Origin: Sphingobium sp. EM0848
Lineage (GTDB): Bacteria; Pseudomonadota; Alphaproteobacteria; Sphingomonadales; Sphingomonadaceae
Direction of reading: 5' to 3'
Assembly (NCBI RefSeq): GCF_013375555.1
Contig: NZ_JABXWB010000005.1
Span: forward strand, 1,700,001-1,764,000
DNA: 64,000 bases
Shown piece after piece: positions 17,690-26,138 of the stretch; position 1 is the first letter of the stretch, and every line of letters starts with the position of its first letter. The position numbers and the translations under genes were made by a program. Below the pieces are notes generated by a model, which was not told the DNA's origin, searched no databases, and was given only the letters and a program-made list of their open reading frames with translations.

Positions 17690-18922
17690 ATGAAGGCTGA
17701 TGGTAAGGCAGCAGAACGCCTGCTCTCCGGCGCGGCATGGGACGATTTCTGCGACACGCTGAAGGTCGCGGGCCGGATGATCGATCAGTTCGGCGACCAG
17801 CCGTCCGATCTCGACCGCGCCGAATGGTACCGCTTCCTGACGCGCCTCACCCGCTCGGGCTGCGAGCGGCTGATCGAAAATGCCGAGCCGACCCGGCCCC
17901 GGCTGCGCGACATGGTCTGGCGGCAGTCGATCAATTTCCAGACGGTCGATCAGGACCATCTGATGTGCCAGTTCGATGAGGCGCGCGATTACCGCATTAC
18001 CGGAACCCGCGGCACCATCCCCTATTTCGTGATGGCGGTGCTGACCGCTCCGGCCCCCGAATATCCGGGCGCGCGTGACTGGGCACCGCTAGGCGTGGAG
18101 GGCCTGACGCAGTTCGACCCTTCCAACCTCAAGACGACCGGCTTCCTCGCCAGCCAGCAACTCATCATCGCCGATGATGGCACGTTCGAGATCATCCTGT
18201 CGCAGAACGATCCGGGGCCGGGCAAGAACTGGCTGAAACTGGCCCCCGACACCAACTGCATCCTCATCCGTCTGGTCTGGAGCGACCGTTCCAGCCAGAC
18301 TGCGCCCGCCATGACCATCGAACGGATGGACGGCGTCGCACCGGAACCGATCACGCCCGCGCTGATGGCGAACAATCTTGCTTGGGCGGCGCAGGGCGTG
18401 CTCGGTTACGCTGAACTGGTGCGCAACTGGTGGCAGGGCAATCAGGGCAATTTTTCCGCCAAACTCAATCGGCTCGATTACAGCCGCGCGCAATATCTTT
18501 CCAATGGCGGCGTGCCCGACCGCCACGTCGCCTTCGGCGGCTGGCAGAAAGGCATGAAAGAGGCGCTGGTGCTGGAATTCACGCCGCCGCCCTGCGAATA
18601 TTGGAACTTCCAGATCTGCAACATCTGGCAGGAAAATCTGGACACGTTCGAGGACGGCAATGGCTGGGTGAACAACAGCCGTTTCGTTGCAGAGCCCGAT
18701 GGCCGCGTCCGCATCGTCATCGCCGAACGCGATCCCGGCGCGGGCGGCAATTGGGTCAACAGCTTCGGTCATGACAAGGGCCAATGGGGTCTGCGCTTCG
18801 TCCAGACGCAGGTAACGCCACCCGTCAAGCTGTGGCGGCTGCCGCTCGAACGGCTGGAGCGGGAGGGGGCGACAGCGCTCGATCCGGCGCAGGCGGTCGA
18901 CACCGGCCAGTTTGTGGACTGA
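17690..18922 (+). CDS. DUF1214-domain protein of unknown function
   Basis: 410 residues, no signal peptide. The C-terminal half has the DUF1214 pattern: YWNFQICNIWQENLDT, GWVNNSRFVAEPDGRVR, then VIAERDPGAGGNWVN. A related motif appears earlier (GTFEIILSQNDPGPGKNWLK), suggesting an internal duplication of a beta-rich unit near residues 160-190 and 335-370. The repeated DPGxGxNW element is the most conserved-looking feature. Ribosome site GGAG before ATG 17690. The function is not known; proteins of this kind are often found next to sulfotransferase-fold genes in actinobacteria and sphingomonads, and here they are translationally adjacent. Confidence 0.72.
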   Translation: MKADGKAAERLLSGAAWDDFCDTLKVAGRMIDQFGDQPSDLDRAEWYRFLTRLTRSGCERLIENAEPTRPRLRDMVWRQSINFQTVDQDHLMCQFDEARDYRITGTRGTIPYFVMAVLTAPAPEYPGARDWAPLGVEGLTQFDPSNLKTTGFLASQQLIIADDGTFEIILSQNDPGPGKNWLKLAPDTNCILIRLVWSDRSSQTAPAMTIERMDGVAPEPITPALMANNLAWAAQGVLGYAELVRNWWQGNQGNFSAKLNRLDYSRAQYLSNGGVPDRHVAFGGWQKGMKEALVLEFTPPPCEYWNFQICNIWQENLDTFEDGNGWVNNSRFVAEPDGRVRIVIAERDPGAGGNWVNSFGHDKGQWGLRFVQTQVTPPVKLWRLPLERLEREGATALDPAQAVDTGQFVD

Positions 18923-18926
18923 CGCC

Positions 18927-19340
18927 ATGGCTGTCCGCTCGCTTGACCATGTGAACATCCGGACCGCCGATGTGCCGGGCACCGCAGCCTTCTTCCGCGA
19001 CATATTGGGACTGGAGGCAAGGATCGCACCGGGCGCGGACCATATCGACAGGGGCTGCTGGATTCATGATCCGGATGGACACCCGATCATCCATATCGGC
19101 CCGCTGGACGGCCGCTATCCGAGCGACGACATGCACCCCTTCATCCCCGCGCGGGGCAGCGGCACCGTGCACCATGTCGCGTTGGAATGCGATGATCTGG
19201 ACGACATGATCGAGCGCATCGGCGCAACGGGACGGGCCTTCATCCGCAAGGATTACCCGCCCGCCAAGCTGACCCAGATCTTCGTTATGGAGGAGAACGG
19301 CATCCTCCTTGAACTGAATTTCCACATGGAGGCCCACTGA
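18927..19340 (+). CDS. VOC-family (glyoxalase/dioxygenase fold) protein
   Basis: 137 residues, a single VOC unit pair. Candidate metal ligands are H8 (SLDHVNI), the HH pair of GTVHHVALE and a glutamate in ILLELNF near the C terminus. Start ATG 18927 is preferred over the GTG at 18912, which lies inside the preceding gene. The last base of its stop is the first base of the next start (TGATG). Could be an isomerase, epimerase, lyase or extradiol-type enzyme; length and ligands do not decide. Confidence 0.75.
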   Translation: MAVRSLDHVNIRTADVPGTAAFFRDILGLEARIAPGADHIDRGCWIHDPDGHPIIHIGPLDGRYPSDDMHPFIPARGSGTVHHVALECDDLDDMIERIGATGRAFIRKDYPPAKLTQIFVMEENGILLELNFHMEAH

Positions 19341-20194
19341 TGCTGTCCACCCAGTTCGGCCTTGCCGCGCCACCCTTCAGCCATGTGCCATTGCTCGACC
19401 GGCTTGCCCCGGCGCGGGATGCGGGATTCAGCGGCCTGTCCCTGATGCCTCGCGATGTCTGGGCACTGGAGGCGGAGGGTATGCACGCCGCCGAAATCCG
19501 CACCCGTTTTGCGGATCAGGGGCTGCGCGTCATGGAGATGGATTGCATCGCCTGCTGGCTACCCTCGCACAGGAGCGTTGGCGACGATGTTCCTATGGCC
19601 GCGCTGTTGCGGACACTGACGCCTGAACGGGTGATCGAAACGGCTGCGCGGATGGACGCGCCGTCGATCACGGTCGTCGAGATGATGGGCGTCATACCTT
19701 CCCTGGACGAAGCGGCTGAAGCCTTCGCCCAGCTATGCGACATGGCGGCGGATCAAGGGTTGAAAGCGCATATCGAATTCCTGCCTTTCGGCGGGATTCC
19801 AGCGCTCGACCGGGCTTGGGCTATCGTGCAGGCGGCAGGCAGGTCCAATGGCGGCCTGTTGCTCGACAGTTGGCATTTCTTTCGCAGCGGGTCGTCGCTG
19901 GAACTGCTCGCCTCCATTCCGGGAACGCGCATCCTGAGCGTGCAGATCAACGACGCGCCCGCGCAACCGGGCAAGGACCTGCTGCATGAAACCATGACCA
20001 GGCGGCTGGTGCCGGGCGAAGGCGATCTGGACCTGACCGGCTTTGTCCGTGCGCTGGATGCAACCGGCTGCACCGCTTCCGTTTCCGTTGAAATCTTCTC
20101 GGCAGAGACGTCATCGCAACCCATGGCAGAGACCATCCGGCACTGGGCCGGAGCGACGCGCGCCATCATCGACAGGGCAAGGGATCAAGTATGA
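19340..20194 (+). CDS. Sugar-phosphate-isomerase/epimerase-like TIM-barrel protein
   Basis: 284 residues of the xylose-isomerase-like TIM-barrel superfamily. Landmarks: ITVVEMMG, HIEFLPFGGIP (metal-site glutamate), LLLDSWHFFRSGSS (D and H), VQINDAP, RRLVPGEGDLD and VSVEIFSAE. The DSWHFFR motif is also found in IolE/IolI-like and plant-metabolite-processing members. It is coupled on both sides by 1- and 4-base overlaps, with a Gfo/Idh/MocA gene immediately after. That pair is the core of known C- and O-glycoside 3-oxidation/elimination systems, though the partner small subunit of those systems is not seen. Confidence 0.75.
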   Translation: MLSTQFGLAAPPFSHVPLLDRLAPARDAGFSGLSLMPRDVWALEAEGMHAAEIRTRFADQGLRVMEMDCIACWLPSHRSVGDDVPMAALLRTLTPERVIETAARMDAPSITVVEMMGVIPSLDEAAEAFAQLCDMAADQGLKAHIEFLPFGGIPALDRAWAIVQAAGRSNGGLLLDSWHFFRSGSSLELLASIPGTRILSVQINDAPAQPGKDLLHETMTRRLVPGEGDLDLTGFVRALDATGCTASVSVEIFSAETSSQPMAETIRHWAGATRAIIDRARDQV

Positions 20195-21315
20195 GCAATG
20201 AAAGGCAACCCATAGGCGCCGTTGTGGTGGGGACGGGCTTTGGCCTGTTCACCCACGTTCGCGCGTTACGCGACGCCGGTATCGAAGTGCGCGCTATCGT
20301 GGGCCGTGATCGCCAGCGGACGGTCGAACGCGCTGCGCCGCTGAACATTCCGGTGGCGTCCGATGATCTGGAACAGGTACTGGCGGATGATCCGGCAATC
20401 CGGCTGGTGACGGTCGCAACCCCACCCCACGCCCATTATCGCCCCGTCATGCAAGCCATCGCCGCCGGACGTGCAGTGATGTGCGAAAAGCCCTTCGCCA
20501 GGGATCTTTCCCAGGCGCGTGAAATGCTGGTTGCCGCCGAGCAGGCTGGCATCGTCCATGCGCTGGGTGCGGAATTCCGTTTCGACAGCGCGCAGGCATT
20601 GCTCCGCCGGGTGGTGAAGGAGGGGATGATCGGCGATCCGCTGATGTTCAGCCGCATCTATCAGCAGCCCGGCGGCAGCGGTGACGAGCCGCTGACCGAC
20701 TGGTGGACCGACGCGGAACAGGGCGGCGGATTCCTGGGCGCATTCGGGACGCATATGATTGATCAGGTGCGATCCACTGTTGGAGAGATTGTGGCGGTCA
20801 GCGCGATCCTGCGCACCTTGTCGGGCCGCCCCGGCATGACCTCCGACGATTATTATAATGTCCAGTTCGTCACGGAAACCGGCTGCCGCGGCGTGATAGA
20901 GGCGGCGCAATATTTCCCCGGCCCCTTCGTGATGGTGACCAAAGTCGCGGGCACCAGCGGCGCTGCCTGGATTCAGTCGGGCGCGGCCTTTGGCGACCCC
21001 GAACAGCTGTGGGTCAAAAATGCGGACGGCCAGCGTCAGATCGCCATGCCGCCCGAACTGGTGAACCCCGCGCCCGAACCCTTCGGCGTCGAGGCATTGA
21101 TCCAGACCGAGATGGACCGCTGGCACACGCAGGGCTTCGATGTCGCGCCCTATGCCAAGCTGTTCGCCCAGATGAAGGCGAAGATGGAAGGGCGCGCGCC
21201 GCCACTGCCAGATCCGGCAGGCGATTTCCGCGATGCCGCAGCCGGGCAGGCGGTGCTCGACGCGGCCCGCCGCTCCGCTGCTGAAGGACGCTGGGTGGAG
21301 GTTGAAAAGCCATGA
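20191..21315 (+). CDS. Gfo/Idh/MocA-family oxidoreductase
   Basis: 374 residues. N-terminal dinucleotide fold with VVVGTGFGLFTHVRAL (about 8-23) and the family lysine motif MCEKPFARDLSQA (about 97-109). The C-terminal domain carries GGGFLGAFGTHMIDQ with the catalytic-region histidine. Members oxidise or reduce sugars, inositols and related alcohols with tightly bound NAD(P). Overlaps neighbours by 4 bases each side (ATGA), so it belongs firmly to the operon. Together with the TIM-barrel protein before it and the SDR after it, an alcohol-oxidation then isomerisation or elimination sequence is plausible. Confidence 0.84.
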   Translation: MSNERQPIGAVVVGTGFGLFTHVRALRDAGIEVRAIVGRDRQRTVERAAPLNIPVASDDLEQVLADDPAIRLVTVATPPHAHYRPVMQAIAAGRAVMCEKPFARDLSQAREMLVAAEQAGIVHALGAEFRFDSAQALLRRVVKEGMIGDPLMFSRIYQQPGGSGDEPLTDWWTDAEQGGGFLGAFGTHMIDQVRSTVGEIVAVSAILRTLSGRPGMTSDDYYNVQFVTETGCRGVIEAAQYFPGPFVMVTKVAGTSGAAWIQSGAAFGDPEQLWVKNADGQRQIAMPPELVNPAPEPFGVEALIQTEMDRWHTQGFDVAPYAKLFAQMKAKMEGRAPPLPDPAGDFRDAAAGQAVLDAARRSAAEGRWVEVEKP

Positions 21316-22064
21316 GCAACATTCGTCATGATTATGCCGGCGCCCATGTACTGGTCACGGGCGGAACCGGCGGTATCGGCGGCGCGACGGCGGCAGCCTA
21401 TCGCGATGCCGGCGCGGAGGTCACCATCACCGGCACGCGCGGCAGCGCCGCCGATTATGATGCGGATCTTGGCGGCTATCGCTATCTTCGCATGGATATG
21501 GAGGACGGCGCCAGCATCGACGCGGTGGCCGCCGCCCTTCCCCGGCTCGATATCCTCGTCAACAATGCCGGGATGGCGCTGCCCAGTATCGGCCTTGACG
21601 AATATGAACCGGATGTCTTTGCGCGCTCGGTCAACATGCTGCTCATAGGTGCCTTCCGCATGGCCCGTCGGACGGTCGATCTGCTCTCGCAGAGCCGGAT
21701 CGAGGGTGGAGCATCGGTCATCGGTATCGCCTCGATGAGCAGTTTCTTCGGTATCTCGCTCGTTCCGGGCTATGGTGCGGCGAAGACTGGCCTTGTCGGC
21801 CTGACGCGCACGCTGGCTGTGCAATGGGGACCGCGCAACGTTCGCGTCAATGCGGTCGCAGCCGGCCTTACCCGCAGCCACATGACGGCGGGCACCTTCG
21901 AGCAGGAGCAATGGACCGCGCCGACCATGGCGCGCACCCCGCTGGGGCGACTGGGCGAGCCGGAGGATATTGCGGGCGCCATCCTGTTTCTGACCAGCTC
22001 CGCCGCTGCCTGGATCACTGGCCAGACGCTGCCGGTCGATGGCGGCTACACGGTGTCGGGATAG
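21312..22064 (+). CDS. Short-chain dehydrogenase/reductase (SDR)
   Basis: 250 residues, classical SDR: TGGTGGIGGATAA near 15-27, NNAGM near 82, serine in IASMSSFFG and YGAAK as the catalytic YxxxK. Start overlaps the Gfo/Idh/MocA stop as ATGA. Ends with LPVDGGYTVSG. Predicted NAD(P)-dependent alcohol/ketone conversion in the same pathway as the other genes of the operon. Confidence 0.86.
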   Translation: MSNIRHDYAGAHVLVTGGTGGIGGATAAAYRDAGAEVTITGTRGSAADYDADLGGYRYLRMDMEDGASIDAVAAALPRLDILVNNAGMALPSIGLDEYEPDVFARSVNMLLIGAFRMARRTVDLLSQSRIEGGASVIGIASMSSFFGISLVPGYGAAKTGLVGLTRTLAVQWGPRNVRVNAVAAGLTRSHMTAGTFEQEQWTAPTMARTPLGRLGEPEDIAGAILFLTSSAAAWITGQTLPVDGGYTVSG

Positions 22065-22074
22065 GAGAAAGAGC

Positions 22075-22494
22075 ATGGACGATCGGGACAGGTTCGTCGG
22101 CGCCTGGCAACTGGTGCTCTGGACAACGCATCGCGCCGATGGGACCGTCGAGTTCCCCTTTGGCCGCGACGCCATCGGGCAGATCATGTACAGCGCCGAC
22201 GGCCATATGAGCTGCCACCTGATGATGGCGAACCGCCCACCGCTGGGCGCGCTCAACATCTATGATGTGGACGATGCGGTTCTTGGCCGTGCTATACGCG
22301 CCTATAGCGGCTATTTCGGCACTTACGCCATTGATGCAGCGGCGGGGATCGTCACGCATCATGTCGACGGCGCATGGTATCCGGACTGGATCGGATCGCA
22401 ACAACCCCGCCATTTCCGCTTCGAGGATGACCGGCTGTTTCTGGAGGCGGAGACCGGCACGGATCTGGTCAGCATCGAATGGCGCCGTGCCTAG
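22075..22494 (+). CDS. Lipocalin-like domain protein (Lipocalin_5 type)
   Basis: 139 residues beginning DRDRFVGAWQLVLWTTHRA, followed by FPFGRDAIGQIMYSADGHMS, the signature of small lipocalin-like proteins found with catabolic genes. Start ATG 22075 is chosen for the AGGAG about 7 bases upstream; the longer frame overlaps the SDR. No signal peptide, so a cytoplasmic ligand-binding or cyclase-like role is likely, but the function is unproven. Its TAG stop lies exactly at the CTAG end of a miniature inverted-repeat element. Confidence 0.72.
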   Translation: MDDRDRFVGAWQLVLWTTHRADGTVEFPFGRDAIGQIMYSADGHMSCHLMMANRPPLGALNIYDVDDAVLGRAIRAYSGYFGTYAIDAAAGIVTHHVDGAWYPDWIGSQQPRHFRFEDDRLFLEAETGTDLVSIEWRRA

Positions 22495-22566
22495 TGACCC
22501 GAATCTGAAGTTCGTCACACTATTGGGCAGGCGCTGAACGAACTTCAGATTCATCAGGGTCACTAG
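22491..22566. repeat. Miniature inverted-repeat element 1 with CTAG ends
   Basis: CTAGTGACCC (22491-22500) plus GAATCTGAAGTTCGT (22501-22515) pair with ACGAACTTCAGATTC (22538-22552) and GGGTCACTAG (22557-22566), interrupted only by a 4-base bulge (ATCA), around a 22-base loop. The 25-bp stem is not followed by a T tract. The terminal CTAG (or TA) could be a duplicated target site, and the left one contains the stop codon of the lipocalin-like gene. Confidence 0.7.
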
Positions 22567-22579
22567 CAAATATATGTTT

Positions 22580-22657
22580 CTAGTGTGGTTTATGGATTTG
22601 AAATACGCTCCCCACCTGGCCGCTATCATGAGGCGTATTTCAAATCCACCACACTAG
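22580..22657. repeat. Miniature inverted-repeat element 2 with CTAG ends
   Basis: CTAGTGTGG (22580-22588) and TGGATTTGAAATACGC (22593-22608) pair with GCGTATTTCAAATCCA (22633-22648) and CCACACTAG (22649-22657), with a 4-base bulge (TTTA) and a 24-base loop. It has the same architecture and CTAGTG ends as element 1, 13 bases away, but different stem sequence. Confidence 0.7.
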
Positions 22658-22764
22658 GACATCATGCAAAAATGCGAACCGGCCTTGATGACAGGAGCTT
22701 GAGCCCTGACCGGTTACGCGCCGAACATGGATGACGGAAACAATAAAGAGCCGGGAGGAGCAGG

Positions 22765-23193
22765 ATGAATATCGAGGCCATGCAGGCCCATTATGAGATC
22801 GGCCAGGAACTGACACGTTTTGCCCGTGCCATGGACGATCGCGACTGGCCGACGCTGGAAGCCATCCTCACCGAGGATGCGACAGCCGAATTGGGCACAG
22901 GCACACTGGAAGGCAGCGATGCCATCATCGCCACCATCCGCCGTTATCTGGACGCTTGCGGGACATCTCAGCATCTGCTCGGCAACCTGATCGTCGAGGC
23001 TGAGGGCGACCGGGCAAGGAGTCGCTGTTATGTCAGCGACATGCATTTGGGACAGGGCGATGCGTCAGAACCCAATTTCCGTTCGCTGGGCGATTATCAT
23101 GACGTCTGGCTCCGCATCGATGGACGCTGGCGGTTGTCGGCAAGGCACAAGCACAACCGCGCGCTGATCGGATCAATGGAAGTATTCGGATAA
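22765..23193 (+). CDS. SnoaL/NTF2-like domain protein
   Basis: 142 residues with the cone-shaped NTF2/SnoaL_4 pattern: ELTRFARAMDDRDWPTLEAI, EDATAELGTG, then HLLGNLIVEAEGDRA and DVWLRIDGRWRLSARHK. Such proteins are small-ligand isomerases, hydratases or dehydratase-like subunits (for example ketosteroid isomerase, scytalone dehydratase), or non-catalytic partners. Good ribosome site GGGAGGAG before ATG 22765. It stands alone between the two miniature elements and a convergent SDR. Confidence 0.75.
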   Translation: MNIEAMQAHYEIGQELTRFARAMDDRDWPTLEAILTEDATAELGTGTLEGSDAIIATIRRYLDACGTSQHLLGNLIVEAEGDRARSRCYVSDMHLGQGDASEPNFRSLGDYHDVWLRIDGRWRLSARHKHNRALIGSMEVFG

Positions 23194-23241
23194 GCAAAGA
23201 GATTGTCGTTCGGGCACGGCATCGGAAATCGGCGGAAAATT

Positions 23242-23973
23242 TTAGAAATGGGCGGTGTAGCCGCCATCCACCGCAAGGACCTGCCCGGTGACATAGGAAG
23301 CCGCGTCCGAGGCCAGGAACAGGACCGGACCAACAATCTCCTCCGGCCGGCCCCAGCGGCCCAGCGACGTCCGCCGGTCAAGATGTTCCGCTATGGAAGG
23401 ATCGGCGATCATTTCCGCATTGGCGTCGGTAGCAAAGAAACCGGGCGCAACGGCGTTGACGGTGATGCCTCGCCCACCCAGCTCCGCCGCCAGTGCACGG
23501 GTAAGCGCATCGAGGCCGCCCTTCGACATGGTATAGGCGGCATCACCGGAACGCGCGATCTGACCCGCGATGGAGGTGATGTTGATGATGCGCCCGCCTG
23601 CCTTCATGGCAGGAGAGACTCCCCGGGCCAGGTCGAACGGAGCGACCAGATTGACCTCCAGCATCCGCCGCACCGCGGGCCGATCCAGTTGCTCGATCGG
23701 CCGGCGATCGCGATGGCCCGCATTATTGACCAATATATCGATGGGGCCGCATTGGCCCAGCGCCGCTTTGAGGGCCTGTTCGTCCTCCAGGTCGAAGATC
23801 AACGGTTTGCTCGTTCCGCCCGAAGCAGCAATGTCGGCGGCTATCGCAGCGAGCGGTTCCGGGCTGCGGGCATGAAGCAGGACATGCGCGCCCGCCCCCG
23901 CCAGACCGCGCGCGATCTCATAACCCAGACCGCGCGTCGCGCCGGTGATGAGGGCGGTTTTTCCTTGCAGCAT
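23242..23973 (-). CDS. Short-chain dehydrogenase/reductase (SDR)
   Basis: 243 residues: LITGATRGLGYEIA near the N terminus, NNAGHRD, serine in NITSIAGQIA and YTMSK as catalytic motif; ends QVLAVDGGYTAHF. Start ATG 23973 is preferred because GAGGAAGG lies about 6 bases upstream; the five extra residues of the longer frame need a TTG. It follows the MFS gene by 19 bases on the same strand and is probably co-transcribed with it. Substrate unknown. Confidence 0.85.
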   Translation of the reverse strand: MLQGKTALITGATRGLGYEIARGLAGAGAHVLLHARSPEPLAAIAADIAASGGTSKPLIFDLEDEQALKAALGQCGPIDILVNNAGHRDRRPIEQLDRPAVRRMLEVNLVAPFDLARGVSPAMKAGGRIINITSIAGQIARSGDAAYTMSKGGLDALTRALAAELGGRGITVNAVAPGFFATDANAEMIADPSIAEHLDRRTSLGRWGRPEEIVGPVLFLASDAASYVTGQVLAVDGGYTAHF

Positions 23974-23992
23974 GCTTCCCTTCCTCAACCCG

Positions 23993-25294
23993 TCAGGCGA
24001 GGGCGAAGGACCGGCTTCGCCCGCGATCGATCAACAACACCAATGCCGCGCCAATCAGGCACAACAGGCCCGCCGCAACAAAAGCGGGCATATAGCTTTG
24101 CCAGACCGTGCGGGAAAGCCCGCCCGCCAGCGCGGCGCTCGCCGCGCCGAGCTGATGTCCGGCGAAGATCCAGCCGAAGACCACATTTGCTCGCTCTGAC
24201 CCGAAGCGCCGCGCCGTCAGCTTGACGGTCGGCGGCACGGTCGCCACCCAGTCGAGCCCGTAGAATATGGCGAAGATCGACAGGCTGTAGAGCGAGAAAT
24301 CGCTGAACGGCAGATAGAGCAGCGAAAGCCCGCGGAGCGCATAATACCAGAACAGGAGCCAGCGATTGTCGAACCGATCCGACAGCCAGCCCGATCCGAG
24401 CGTACCCGCAAAATCGAACAGCCCCATCATCGCCAGCATCGACGCCGCGCCCACGGCCGCCAACCCATAATCACCGCAGAGCGAGATGAAATGGGTCTGG
24501 ACAAGGCCGTTGGTGCTGGCTCCGCAGATGTAGAAGGAGAAGAAGAGAATCCAGAAGCTTGGCACGCGCGATGCTTCGGCCAGGATACGCAAAGGCGTCA
24601 TCAGCAGCGCACCCAGGCTGGCGGGCTGAGGCGTGGCTGGATGGACCTCACTCTCGCCATAGGGCAGCAGGTCGAGATCGGAGGGCCGGTCGCGCATCAA
24701 CAACAATGCGACCGCCGCCGCCAGCAGGATCGCGCCGCACACCAGCAACATCGCCGCGCGCCAGCCGAAATGCTCCGTCAGGCTGGCGAGCAGCGGCAGG
24801 AAAGCCAGTTGCCCGGTCGCGGTGCTGGCCGATAGCAGCCCCATGACCAGCCCGCGCCGTTCCGTGAACCAGCGCGTCGCCACCGTCGCCCCAAGTACCA
24901 CGGCGGTCAGGCCAGTGCCGATGCCAATCACCACGCCCCACAGCCAGACAAGCTGCCACAACTGGTTCATGCCCAGCGAAAGCAGCAGGCCGGAGATGAC
25001 GATGCATAGCGAAATCAGCATCATCCGCCTTACGCCGAAGCGGTTCATGAAGGCAGCGGCAAAGGGCCCCATGCCGCCGAACAACAGAAAACGGATCGCA
25101 AGCGCGCCCGAAATATCCGCTGCACTCCAGCCGAATTCCTTTTGCAGCGGCACGATGAACACGCCCGGCGCGCCCACGGCGCCCGCGACCACCAACATGG
25201 TCAGGAAGGTGGCGAACAATACCACCCATCCATAATGAACATGGCGCGCCGCCAGAAAGCGGGCCAGGACGGCGGAAAGCATGCGAGTCCCCAT
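23993..25294 (-). CDS. MFS transporter
   Basis: 433 residues, about 12 hydrophobic helices. HYGWVVLFATFLTML opens TM1, as in the monocarboxylate/oxalate-formate-antiporter-like branch, which also fits the GIGTGLTAVVLGATVATRWF and YYALRGLSLLYLP helices. Inner-membrane uptake or export of an organic acid is the usual role. The gene is divergent from a TetR regulator across about 78 bases and followed by an SDR, which suggests a substrate-inducible transporter-dehydrogenase unit. Confidence 0.86.
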   Translation of the reverse strand: MGTRMLSAVLARFLAARHVHYGWVVLFATFLTMLVVAGAVGAPGVFIVPLQKEFGWSAADISGALAIRFLLFGGMGPFAAAFMNRFGVRRMMLISLCIVISGLLLSLGMNQLWQLVWLWGVVIGIGTGLTAVVLGATVATRWFTERRGLVMGLLSASTATGQLAFLPLLASLTEHFGWRAAMLLVCGAILLAAAVALLLMRDRPSDLDLLPYGESEVHPATPQPASLGALLMTPLRILAEASRVPSFWILFFSFYICGASTNGLVQTHFISLCGDYGLAAVGAASMLAMMGLFDFAGTLGSGWLSDRFDNRWLLFWYYALRGLSLLYLPFSDFSLYSLSIFAIFYGLDWVATVPPTVKLTARRFGSERANVVFGWIFAGHQLGAASAALAGGLSRTVWQSYMPAFVAAGLLCLIGAALVLLIDRGRSRSFALA

Positions 25295-25372
25295 TTCGCG
25301 GCAAAAATCAGACTGGCGTTAAATGATAGACGTCATATATAAGGTCAAGAGGCCAATCGGAGCGAAGTGGGC

Positions 25373-25948
25373 ATGAAGGTCAGCCGGGAACAGGCAGCCC
25401 GCAACCGGGACAAGGTGGTCGAGGCCGCGTCACGCCTGTTCCGCGCGCGCGGCGTGGAAGGCGTGGGCATCAACGAGGTGATGCGCGAATGCGGCCTGAC
25501 CCACGGCGGATTCTACAATCAGTTCACCTCGAAACAGGCGCTCGCCGCGGAAGCCTGCGCCCGATCGTTGGCGAACGGCGTGACGCGCTGGCGCGCCCTG
25601 GCGGATAAGTCCGGGCCGGATGACGCCGCATCGGCCATAGCCGCCGATTATCTCAGCGCGCGCAACCGCGATGCGCCGGAGAGGGGCTGCGCGCTGCTTG
25701 CGCTGGGGCCGGATGCGGCCCGGCAGGGCGGCGAGCTGGCGGCGGCTTTTCGCAAGGGTTTCAATGATCTGACCGATATCATTGAAACATCGTCGCCGGA
25801 TTTATCACGCGAGGATGCCCTTGCCCGCATGGCGCAGATGGTCGGGGCCATGATCCTCGCTCGCGGGGTAGCCGACCCCATCCTATCGGACGAAATCATG
25901 GCGGCCACGCGCAAGGCCTTGATGAAATCCGGCGATCAGCCTGCCTGA
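25373..25948 (+). CDS. TetR-family transcriptional regulator
   Basis: 191 residues from ATG 25373 (a GTG two codons earlier is possible). The N-terminal HTH reads KVVEAASRLFRARGVEGVGI, then NEVMRECGLTHGGFYNQFTSK, typical of the TetR branch with a GLTHGGFYxxFxSK recognition helix. The C-terminal ligand domain includes GCALLALGPDAARQG. It is divergent from the MFS transporter, so it probably represses that promoter and its own. The 78-base gap contains GACGTC within TGATAGACGTCATATAT, but no convincing full palindrome. Confidence 0.87.
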   Translation: MKVSREQAARNRDKVVEAASRLFRARGVEGVGINEVMRECGLTHGGFYNQFTSKQALAAEACARSLANGVTRWRALADKSGPDDAASAIAADYLSARNRDAPERGCALLALGPDAARQGGELAAAFRKGFNDLTDIIETSSPDLSREDALARMAQMVGAMILARGVADPILSDEIMAATRKALMKSGDQPA

Positions 25949-26138
25949 AAGCCGTTATTTCGGGGTTCGCAACGCCCACCACATGATGGCGGCCATGATC
26001 GACCAATTACCGCAGCTATGGACATGACGGAGGCCGCAATGATGCTCCTCCGCTGCGTCTCGATCATTGTCGGCGTGAATGGAAACTGCCCGTTCGCGTG
26101 TCGTCAATATGGGTACGGATCGAATGAATGGGCGCCGT

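Noticed and set aside
22491..22657. Ordinary tandem terminators for the sulfotransferase operon
   Set aside because: Stems of 25 bp with long 22-24 base loops, CTAG ends and no T tract do not fit intrinsic terminators, although they may still stop transcription.
25337..25353. TetR operator at TGATAGACGTCATATAT
   Set aside because: Only the central GACGTC is palindromic; the flanking arms do not match, so it was not listed as an operator.
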